Positions 16,599 to 24,241 of a stretch of 56,075 nucleotides of DNA are shown here, in pieces. The DNA is from JAUWVG01 sp964633715. GTDB taxonomy: Bacteria > Acidobacteriota > Aminicenantia > Aminicenantales > Aminicenantaceae. The DNA lies in NCBI GenBank assembly GCA_964633715.1, contig CAZWHQ010000027.1:1-56075 (forward strand), written 5' to 3'. The first letter of the stretch is position 1. Every line of letters begins with the position of its first letter. Under the pieces are notes generated by a model. That model searched no databases and was not told where the DNA came from. It saw nothing but the letters and a program-made list of their open reading frames with translations. The position numbers and the translations under genes are program-made.

Positions 16599-18221
16599 TT
16601 ATTCTACAAATGTAACTTTATTCAATTCCTTAAGACTTGTTATCCCATCAACCACTTTTTCCACTCCGGCTTCTCTCAAAAAGATCATCCCTTCATTTTT
16701 AGCCTGTCTTTTCACTTCAGATAGAGGTTTTTTATCCAAGATCATTTCACGCACAATGTCAGAGAGTTCGAGGAATTCAGCAATTGCTGTTCGTCCTTGG
16801 TAGCCAGTAAAATTACATTCAGAACATCCCTGAGCCTCAAAAAAAACATGCTCTTTATACTTTTTTGGATCAAGCCCAGATTCTAAAAGAATGTGATCTG
16901 AATACGTGACCTCTTTTTTACAGGTGGGACAGAGGACTCTCACCAGTCTCTGTGCAAGGATACAGTTTAAAGCAGAAATGAAACTGTATGGATCGACCTG
17001 CATGTGCAGAAAGCGACCGATCACATCAAACACATTGTTGGCATGGACCGTTGTAAATACGAGGTGTCCTGTCAGAGCGGATTGAATCGCAATCTGGGCC
17101 GTCTCGGGATCACGGATTTCACCCACCATAATTTTATCCGGATCATGCCGGAGAATGGACCTCAATCCCCTGGCAAAAGTAAGCCCCTTTTTTTCATTCA
17201 CCGGAATTTGCGTAATTTCATTTATCTGGTACTCCACAGGATCCTCGATTGTGATGATTTTATCTTCCGGGGATTTAATTTCCGTCAATGTGGCGTACAG
17301 GGTTGTCGTTTTGCCGCTTCCGGTCGGCCCGGTCACAAGGAGCATGCCGTAGGGTTTGACGATATACCTCTGATACCGTTCGAGGAGATGATCCGTGAAT
17401 CCCAGGAGATCCAATCTCAATTCCGAAATAGCTTCAGTGATCATCTCCTTGTCCAGGATCCTGATCACAGCGCTTTCCCCATAGACACTCGGCATGATCG
17501 AGACACGGAAATCTATGGTTTTATCCTTAATTCTCAGCCTGAATTTTCCATCTTGAGGAACCCGCCTCTCTGTGATGTCAAGATCAGACATCACTTTCAC
17601 TCTTGAAATGATAGGTGCCTGAAACTTCTTATCGATAGGCTCCATGGCTTCGCTCAACACCCCATCGATCCGAAACTTGATGGTCAAGCCATCTTCCCTG
17701 GACTCAACATGCACATCGCTCGCCCTCTTTTGTACGGACGTAAAAATGATAGAGTTGACGAGCTTTATGATGGAGCCATCCTGATCGGCCAATTTTTCAA
17801 CAGAAATAATCTCGTCTTCCTCTCCCCCCCCTTTGTCAACCACCTGCATAACAAATCCTTCCGTTGCATCTTTGAGGACCTGAAGTGCAGTTTCACTCCG
17901 GCGCAGAGCCTCATGTATTGCCCGTGTCGAGGCCGCAAAGACCTTGACTTTCCTTCCAAGAAAAGACTCGATGGAGTCGATTGTGGCAAAGTCGGAGGGA
18001 TCGGCGATGGCTATTTTGACCACATTTCCGTTCTGATCCAGAGGGATGAAATTGGATCTATGGAGAAAATCCACAGGGAAAGATTGAACCAGTTCTCTGT
18101 TTAAGACTTGAGAGGCCAAATCGATATAGGGAACCTTGTATCTTTCAGCAATCTTTTTGGTTTCTTCCTCCTCATTGCGGAGAAAATCCTGTTGTTCTTC
18201 TTTTTTTGTTTTGTTTGTCAT
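16599..18221 (-). CDS. pilB: Type IV pilus/type II secretion assembly ATPase
   Basis: This hexameric ATPase powers pilus or pseudopilus extension. It has 540 residues. The N-terminal GspE_N domain (about 25-110, FIPLDQNGNVVKIAIADPSD) is followed by an N2 domain with DVHVESREDGLTIKFRIDG. Walker A GPTGSGKT (298-305), an Asp box (IITIEDPVEYQ), Walker B with VGEIRDPETAQIAI, and the His box (LVFTTVHANN) are all present. A C-terminal zinc-binding element has CPTC and CSEC (about 427-458). It overlaps the platform gene start by four bases. No PilT retraction ATPase is found nearby, leaving a T2SS-like role equally possible. Confidence 0.94.
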   Translation of the reverse strand: MTNKTKKEEQQDFLRNEEEETKKIAERYKVPYIDLASQVLNRELVQSFPVDFLHRSNFIPLDQNGNVVKIAIADPSDFATIDSIESFLGRKVKVFAASTRAIHEALRRSETALQVLKDATEGFVMQVVDKGGGEEDEIISVEKLADQDGSIIKLVNSIIFTSVQKRASDVHVESREDGLTIKFRIDGVLSEAMEPIDKKFQAPIISRVKVMSDLDITERRVPQDGKFRLRIKDKTIDFRVSIMPSVYGESAVIRILDKEMITEAISELRLDLLGFTDHLLERYQRYIVKPYGMLLVTGPTGSGKTTTLYATLTEIKSPEDKIITIEDPVEYQINEITQIPVNEKKGLTFARGLRSILRHDPDKIMVGEIRDPETAQIAIQSALTGHLVFTTVHANNVFDVIGRFLHMQVDPYSFISALNCILAQRLVRVLCPTCKKEVTYSDHILLESGLDPKKYKEHVFFEAQGCSECNFTGYQGRTAIAEFLELSDIVREMILDKKPLSEVKRQAKNEGMIFLREAGVEKVVDGITSLKELNKVTFVE

Positions 18222-19426
18222 TGGACAACTCTTATGATGTTAAATATGGGCATATAGACTGAAAGGAGCATCGCAGCGACGACAATCCCCATAACAATTA
18301 TGATAAGGGGTTCAATAAGAGAGACAAACGTATCGATGCGCGATCGGATTCTTTCATCATAAACGTCAGCCACTTCGGCCAACATTCCTTCTAGGTTAGC
18401 AGATGTTTCTCCTATCCGTATCATATCCAGAGCTAAAGGAGTAAAAAACTCCGCTTTTTTTAGCGATTCAGACAAGCTTTCTCCATTTTTGATGAACTCG
18501 GAGAGATCTTTCATTTTTGTGACAAGATACTTATTGGGCACCGCCTTTGAGGCCACCCCAAGAGAGGACAGGAGAGAGATCCCTCCTTCCAGGAGCAGTC
18601 CCAATGTCCTGCAAAAGAGAGAGATGGAGGACTCGATCCAGATGGGCTTCCCATACGGAATTTTAAGCTGGAGTCTGGCCAGAAGTAATGAGCTTTTATC
18701 CCCTTTTCTCATCTTAAAATAGATCAAGATAAGTCCGAGCATAAAAACCAAGATAATGACCAAATTTTTTTTAGCAAAATTGGAAAATGCCAGGAGTGAC
18801 TTCGTCACAGCTGGGAGCTCCGCCTCAAAATTTATGTAAAAATCACTAAAACGGGGAATAATGAAATTGATGAGGATTCCGAGAAGAACGAGTGAAAAAA
18901 AGAGCAGGAGCGTCGGATAGGCCATTGCGGTGCGAATTTTTGATTTAGTGACCATCATAACTTTTGCGTAATTGTTATAGCGTGTGATGGTTTCAGCCAA
19001 ATTGCCGCTTCGTTCTCCAGCCATGAGAGAAGCGATATAGACCTTCGAAAAATATTGATCGTACGGACTAAAGGCTTCAGAAAGAGATTTCCCACTTCGG
19101 ATTTCTTTCTCTATGCGCATCATCAGTTCTCTCATGTGCACATTTTTCGCCCGGCTGATAATAATTTCGATGCTTTTCAGAATGGGATATCCGGCCTTTA
19201 TGAGGGCCACAAGCTCCTGGTTGAACATAACAAAATCTTTATCTTTGATCTTTTTTTCCAGGGGCAAAACTGAAATTTGGATTTTTTTCCAGTCTTTTTT
19301 TATCGAAAGAATACAGAATCCTTCCGATTCAAAATGCCTGCGGCAATCTTGGAGGGATGGGGCAAAAAAGGACTGAGATTGAATTTGTCCGTCTTCCGTA
19401 GCTAATCGACAAAGAAAGTGTGGCAT
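18218..19426 (-). CDS. pilC: Inner-membrane platform protein, GspF/PilC family
   Basis: This polytopic protein couples ATPase motion to pilin insertion. The 402 residues carry two T2SSF domains: one about 70-190 (FNQELVALIKAGYPILKSIEIII and LMAGERSGNLAETITRYNNYA) and one about 270-395 (FCRTLGLLLEGGISLLSSL and MIRIGETSANLEGMLAEVADVYDE). Membrane helices lie near 170-190, 220-237 and 370-395. The repeat G-E-x-S-x-N-L motif is a family hallmark. It is the first gene of the operon on this strand, and the ATPase gene overlaps its stop by four bases. Confidence 0.93.
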   Translation of the reverse strand: MPHFLCRLATEDGQIQSQSFFAPSLQDCRRHFESEGFCILSIKKDWKKIQISVLPLEKKIKDKDFVMFNQELVALIKAGYPILKSIEIIISRAKNVHMRELMMRIEKEIRSGKSLSEAFSPYDQYFSKVYIASLMAGERSGNLAETITRYNNYAKVMMVTKSKIRTAMAYPTLLLFFSLVLLGILINFIIPRFSDFYINFEAELPAVTKSLLAFSNFAKKNLVIILVFMLGLILIYFKMRKGDKSSLLLARLQLKIPYGKPIWIESSISLFCRTLGLLLEGGISLLSSLGVASKAVPNKYLVTKMKDLSEFIKNGESLSESLKKAEFFTPLALDMIRIGETSANLEGMLAEVADVYDERIRSRIDTFVSLIEPLIIIVMGIVVAAMLLSVYMPIFNIIRVVQ

Positions 19427-19595
19427 TTCAATTCAACGTCCTTTTTGATTAAAGATAGAAAATTAACCTAAATAGTAGAGTATCCTCCATTTTTTGTCAA
19501 TCGAGACGACCTCCCATTAAGAGTATTACCTCATCCATTATCAAAATGTTACGGAATTATGTAAATCGCCTTTTGGGATGAATTCTTCGATGAGA

Positions 19596-19612
19596 TTGGG
19601 GCCTGTCCCCAA
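19596..19612. repeat. Second GGGGxC/GTCCCC palindrome
   Basis: TTGGGGCCTGTCCCCAA has 6-base perfect outer arms. It shares the GTCCCC core with the palindrome at 7-21, and its reverse complement shares CAGGCCCCAATCT with 44-56. It lies directly upstream of a -35 box (19615), so it could act as an operator as well as being a dispersed repeat. Confidence 0.5.
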
Positions 19613-19614
19613 TA

Positions 19615-19643
19615 TTGACAAAATCAGGGGAAAGGGTTATTTT
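19615..19643 (+). promoter_or_regulatory. Sigma-70-type promoter for the small ORF
   Basis: A perfect TTGACA (19615-19620) and TATTTT (19638-19643) have the ideal 17-base spacing. The -10 ends eight bases before the ATG at 19652, so transcription would begin at or next to the start codon. The palindrome at 19596-19612 abuts the -35 box. Confidence 0.55.
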
Positions 19644-19651
19644 TATGAAGA

Positions 19652-19933
19652 ATGAAATACAAAGTTCTGTCTGCAGTTTTGCTTGTTTTTTTAATTTTTT
19701 CGTTTCTCTCTTATGCCTCAAGATACACTCCATATCTCAAGACTTATTTTTCCGCAGAAAATCCCAGAACAGATCTTCAGACGGAAAATCCACCAAAGGA
19801 TTACATGAATAAGCTGATGAGGAGAAACACAGATCCTCTCGGATTAAAAGAAAGCAGAGCCCTAAGCCAATTTCTCGCGGAACCGCAGATCAAGTGGGTG
19901 ATAAGGTCAGAACAAAGACACATCCTAAACTAA
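19652..19933 (+). CDS. Small exported or anchored protein of unknown function
   Basis: This 93-residue protein has a basic start and a hydrophobic stretch (about 5-22, VLSAVLLVFLIFSFLSYAS) that could be a signal peptide or anchor. A polar, charged tail follows with NPPKDYMNKLMRRNTDPLG and LSQFLAEPQIKWV. No Cys in the tail and no recognised domain. A well-spaced promoter ends just ahead of the ATG, which supports it as a real gene. It lies between the divergent pilus operon and a sensor kinase. I do not recognise the family. Confidence 0.5.
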   Translation: MKYKVLSAVLLVFLIFSFLSYASRYTPYLKTYFSAENPRTDLQTENPPKDYMNKLMRRNTDPLGLKESRALSQFLAEPQIKWVIRSEQRHILN

Positions 19934-20001
19934 AAGGACATATATTTTTTGCCAAAATGATTCAATTTTTTGGATTTACCGATAACCTGTAAACACAACT
20001 C

Positions 20002-22845
20002 ATGAAAAAGAAAACCATCCTGGCCGTAACGATCTTTGTACTGTTCCTTGCTCTGGGTGGTTTAAATATCGCAAAAAAGGCAACATGGAAAGAGCCTTAC
20101 GATGGCGTTGTCTGGGAGGAAAAACCACGGGGGCTGACTGCCCTCAAAGTCGAAATGGACAGCCCTGCTGACATCATGGGGATTAAAAAAGGAGATATTC
20201 TTTTTAAGATCAACGACAATCCCGTAGAAACAAAAGTCGACGTGTCAAAAAACCTATGGGAAGCCGTAATAAAGGAACAGTTCGTAAGATATGAAATCTA
20301 CCGAACAGGAGATCCCTTGACCTTTCGCTCCTCACTGCCTGAGACAAAGGGTACAGATTTTATCTACTTTTTTATGGCGATTGTCGGGCTGACCATGCTG
20401 GTCATCGGCCTTGTAGTGTTTCTAAATTCGAAAAGGCCCTTGACGCTCCCCTATGTATTTTTTCTTTTGATATCCCTCGTTTTTTATTCCTTTTTTGTCT
20501 TCTCGCCAACAGGACAGCTAGACACCTTGGATTCCCTATTCTACTGGCTGGACAAGGTTGCCTTCCTGCTCTTTCCCCCACTTCTTTTTCATATCTTTAT
20601 CTTTTTCCCAAAAAGAAAAAATTTTACACGAACATCTCCGACCCGGCTCTGGCTTCTCTATGTCCCAGCCGTGATCCTTTTAATAGCCAATGTCTTTATT
20701 TACCTGCCAAATTTTTTAAAACTAAACGCAGCATTTATCGTTCGGTTTTATAAAACCCTGGAAAAATTGGACCTCTTTCAATTCGCCCTTTTCTCGCTGT
20801 TCACCTTAGGTGTTGTTTTGACTGAATCTGTCAAAGCAAAAAACATCCTTGTCAAAAAACAATTGAAGTGGGTGGTGTATGGACTGAGCATCGGAATTCT
20901 CCCATTTACATGCATCTATATCATTCCCTTTTTGTTGGGACAGGTCCCATCACAGGTCACAGAGTTTACCGTCATTTTTCAAGCCCTTGTGCCCCTAACG
21001 CTGGCCTACTCCGTCTCAAGATATAAACTTTTAGACTTGGAAGTCATCCTCAAGAAGGCTGCAACCCTCATCGTGTCCTATGTTGTCATCGCTTCCCTCT
21101 ACCTTGTGGTCAGTTCTCAAACAAAAATCTTTACTGAAAACAAAATGAACATCTTGATGCTGGGCGTACTGGCGATTCTTCTCGGGGCCACCCTCTTAAC
21201 ACCTCTCAAAAAATTCATTCAATCCCTTCTGGACCGTTTTATCTACAAAAGAAGCTATAAATACAGAAAGACGCTGCTCAATATCAGTCAGGAGCTCAGC
21301 CGGGAAAGGGATCTTCACAAATTATCTCAATCTGTTCTGGAACTGATCGCCAATGCCCTGACTCTTGAATACATTGCACTGCTTCTTCCCATCGAGGGTG
21401 AAAACAAGAAATTTTTTATCCTCAAGTCCATGGGAAAACTCCCCTCTTCGGCCACAATCTTCACTTTTGAAGACAGTCTTTACTCTCTTCTCAATAAGAA
21501 AGAATCTCTTGTCTCTTACTCTTTTATCGAAAAAAAAGAGCAGCAAAAAGACCTTAAAGAAATGCGAATACTCGGTTTTTTCCACATGATGCCGCTGAAA
21601 GTTGAGGATAAACTTATCGGATGCCTGGGCATGGGGAAAAAAGAGGACAACACCTACCTCAATTCTGAAGACTGGGAACTGCTGAGAACTGTATCCTCAC
21701 CTTTTGCTCTCGCGCTTGAAAATGCCTATCTCTATGACCAATCCCACATCAAAGCTCTGGAATTGGAGAGACTTAAAGACTACAGCGAAAACATCATCGA
21801 AAGCCTGACTGTCGGCGTGGCGGTTCTGGACCAGGTTGGAAAAGTGAGCGGATGGAACCGTGTCCTCGAAGAGATGTTTTCCAAGAGAAAAAATGAGGTT
21901 GTGGGCAACCGCCTGATCGATGTGATCGGCAAAAAGAATTTTGCAGCCATTTTTCCATCAGACACCCAGCAGGATTTTCGCCTGGCCAGTGAGATATCTT
22001 TAGACCTGCCGGGAGGTCTGAACAGAATTTTTGACATCGTCAAAACACCGCTGCTCGACAATAACAGGAAACCATACGGAACTATCATCGTTTTTGAGGA
22101 TATCACAGAGAAACTATCCATGCAGCAGCAGCTCCTCACCTCAGAAAAACTGGCTTCCATTGGTCTGCTGTCTGCCGGAGTGGCCCATGAAATCAATACG
22201 CCTCTGACTGGAATATCGAGCTATGTGCAGATTCTTCAAAAAAGACTCGCCAAATCTAGACATTCTTTGATTCTGGAAAAAATTGAAGCCCAGGCTGAGA
22301 GGGTTGGCCGCATAGTGAACAGTCTTCTCAATTTCTCCCGCAATCCATCAGAGACATCCTTCTACCAGGTGGATTTGAAAGAAAGTCTTCAAGGGATTGT
22401 CTCTCTCATCGACTACAAACTCAAAAACATGAATATTCAACTGGAAATGAACCTCTCTCCCATCAAATCTATCTGGGCCCAGGGAGAAAGGCTGCAGCAG
22501 GTTTTTATCAATATTATTCTCAATGCTCTCGATGCCATGCCGAACGGCGGTATCCTTAAAATTGACCTTGTTCAGGTCAACAAGATGGCCGTCATACAAA
22601 TTGGTGATACAGGCACAGGAATTCAGCCACAACACCTCCCTCACATTTTTGATCCCTTTTTCACTACAAAGGGAATCGGCAAGGGAACGGGACTGGGACT
22701 ATCCATCAGTTATGCAATCATAAAAGAGCATGAGGGAAATATCACAGTGAAAAGTCAAGACGGAAAAGGGACTGAATTCACTGTCACCATCCCTGCAAAT
22801 CTTGACAAACGTCTTCAAAACAAATCTTTAGCAACACAACAGTGA
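20002..22845 (+). CDS. Multidomain membrane sensor histidine kinase (PDZ-7TM-GAF-PAS-HisKA-HATPase)
   Basis: The 947-residue protein begins with a membrane helix, then a PDZ-like domain (about 45-112; VEMDSPADIMGIKKGDILFK). A block of about seven or eight helices (about 120-400) follows. GAF-like (about 435-580) and PAS (about 590-715) domains come next, then HisKA with phospho-acceptor His729 (VAHEINTPL). The catalytic domain shows N-box NIILNALDAMPNGG, DTGTGI and GTGLGLSISYAI. The kinase should phosphorylate the NtrC-type regulator whose gene starts four bases after its stop. An extracytoplasmic PDZ-like domain fused to a sensor kinase suggests it senses an envelope peptide or protein C-terminus (inference). 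Confidence 0.92.
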   Translation: MKKKTILAVTIFVLFLALGGLNIAKKATWKEPYDGVVWEEKPRGLTALKVEMDSPADIMGIKKGDILFKINDNPVETKVDVSKNLWEAVIKEQFVRYEIYRTGDPLTFRSSLPETKGTDFIYFFMAIVGLTMLVIGLVVFLNSKRPLTLPYVFFLLISLVFYSFFVFSPTGQLDTLDSLFYWLDKVAFLLFPPLLFHIFIFFPKRKNFTRTSPTRLWLLYVPAVILLIANVFIYLPNFLKLNAAFIVRFYKTLEKLDLFQFALFSLFTLGVVLTESVKAKNILVKKQLKWVVYGLSIGILPFTCIYIIPFLLGQVPSQVTEFTVIFQALVPLTLAYSVSRYKLLDLEVILKKAATLIVSYVVIASLYLVVSSQTKIFTENKMNILMLGVLAILLGATLLTPLKKFIQSLLDRFIYKRSYKYRKTLLNISQELSRERDLHKLSQSVLELIANALTLEYIALLLPIEGENKKFFILKSMGKLPSSATIFTFEDSLYSLLNKKESLVSYSFIEKKEQQKDLKEMRILGFFHMMPLKVEDKLIGCLGMGKKEDNTYLNSEDWELLRTVSSPFALALENAYLYDQSHIKALELERLKDYSENIIESLTVGVAVLDQVGKVSGWNRVLEEMFSKRKNEVVGNRLIDVIGKKNFAAIFPSDTQQDFRLASEISLDLPGGLNRIFDIVKTPLLDNNRKPYGTIIVFEDITEKLSMQQQLLTSEKLASIGLLSAGVAHEINTPLTGISSYVQILQKRLAKSRHSLILEKIEAQAERVGRIVNSLLNFSRNPSETSFYQVDLKESLQGIVSLIDYKLKNMNIQLEMNLSPIKSIWAQGERLQQVFINIILNALDAMPNGGILKIDLVQVNKMAVIQIGDTGTGIQPQHLPHIFDPFFTTKGIGKGTGLGLSISYAIIKEHEGNITVKSQDGKGTEFTVTIPANLDKRLQNKSLATQQ

Positions 22846-22849
22846 AACC

Positions 22850-24241
22850 ATGGCACAAAAAGGAATTATTCATGTAATCGACGATGAACCGATCATTCAC
22901 GAAGTTCTAGGTGAATTATTATCATCCGAGGGATACGACGTCGTGCTGTCTTCCAATGGTGAAGAGGCTCTCAAAAAGCAGCCGGATTTTGAATTCGATC
23001 TTATTCTCCTGGATCTACTCATGCCGGGGATGGATGGAATCACAGTGCTCAAAAAAATAATGGAAATCGATCCAAGTGCTGTTATCATCATCATTACGGC
23101 CTATGCTTCGGTCGAGTCCGCCATTGAAGCCATGAAAATAGGCGCGTTCGACTATATTCAAAAGCCCTTCAAACATGATGAGCTCCTTCTCACTATCCAA
23201 AGAGCCATCAATCTCAAAACACTCCAGGAAGAAAATGTCCGCTTGAAGGATGAATTAAAAAAGAAATTCCGTTTTGAAAACATCATCGGAAAAAGCAAAG
23301 TCATGTTGGATGTCTTCGAACTCATCAAGGCCTCTGCTCCTACACGAAGTACAATTCTCGTAGAGGGGGAAAGTGGGACCGGAAAGGAACTGGTCGCACG
23401 AGCCGTTCATCAAAACAGCAATCGGTCGAACGCACCATTCATTATCGTCAACTCAGGCTCCCTTCCGCCTGATTTGCTCGAAAGCCATTTATTCGGTCAT
23501 GTCAAAGGGGCTTTTACAGGAGCGACCAGCCATAAAAAAGGGCTTTTTGAAGCCGCGGATGGGGGGACGCTTTTTCTCGATGAAATTTCCTCGTTGAACA
23601 TCGAAACACAGGCCAAGTTGCTGCGTGTTATTCAGGACAAGGAATTCATGCACCTGGGAGGCACCAGCACGATCCGTGTGGACGTGAGGATCGTGGCTGC
23701 GACCAACACAAATCTGGAAAAACTTATCGCTGAAAAGATTTTTCGAGAGGACCTCTTCTACCGCCTCAACGTCATCAAAATTGAACTCCCCCCCCTCAGG
23801 GAAAGAAAAGAAGACATCCCGCTCCTCGTCAAACACTTCATCCACGTGTACAGTCAAGAAAACAACAAAAAAATCGACGGCATATCAAAAGACGTGATGA
23901 AAGTATTAGAAAATCACAGCTGGCCGGGGAACATACGAGAACTGGAAAACTTCATTGAACGCGCCGTGGTGCTGACAAAATATTCAGTTATAAACAGAGA
24001 GAGTCTCCCTCCATTCCTTCTTGCTCTGCAGAATGGAAATCACAGTTCGCACTCCAGTCTCCAGGCAAACGGAAGCTTGAAGGATGAATTACAAACCTTT
24101 CAAAGAAAGACAATCATAGAAGCTCTGCGAAGATCTGAGGGGATTCAGAAGAAGGCCGCGGCCCTGCTTAATGTTAAACCAACGACTCTCAATGAGATGA
24201 TCAAACGTTTGAAAATCAGCACCATCGATTATTCAAGCTAG
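22850..24241 (+). CDS. Sigma-54-dependent response regulator (NtrC family)
   Basis: The 463 residues comprise a receiver (acidic DD at 11-12, phospho-Asp55, Thr/Lys switch near 83 and 105), an AAA+ domain and a C-terminal Fis-type helix-turn-helix (about 420-460, KKAAALLNVKPTTLNEMIKRL). The AAA+ domain has Walker A GESGTGKE (173-180), the sigma-54 contact loop GAFTGA (220-225) and Walker B GTLFLDE (239-245). It should activate sigma-54 promoters when phosphorylated by the adjacent kinase. The pair is divergent from the pilus operon, as with PilS/PilR, but its targets are not known. The stop overlaps the convergent peptidase stop by four bases. Confidence 0.95.
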   Translation: MAQKGIIHVIDDEPIIHEVLGELLSSEGYDVVLSSNGEEALKKQPDFEFDLILLDLLMPGMDGITVLKKIMEIDPSAVIIIITAYASVESAIEAMKIGAFDYIQKPFKHDELLLTIQRAINLKTLQEENVRLKDELKKKFRFENIIGKSKVMLDVFELIKASAPTRSTILVEGESGTGKELVARAVHQNSNRSNAPFIIVNSGSLPPDLLESHLFGHVKGAFTGATSHKKGLFEAADGGTLFLDEISSLNIETQAKLLRVIQDKEFMHLGGTSTIRVDVRIVAATNTNLEKLIAEKIFREDLFYRLNVIKIELPPLRERKEDIPLLVKHFIHVYSQENNKKIDGISKDVMKVLENHSWPGNIRELENFIERAVVLTKYSVINRESLPPFLLALQNGNHSSHSSLQANGSLKDELQTFQRKTIIEALRRSEGIQKKAAALLNVKPTTLNEMIKRLKISTIDYSS

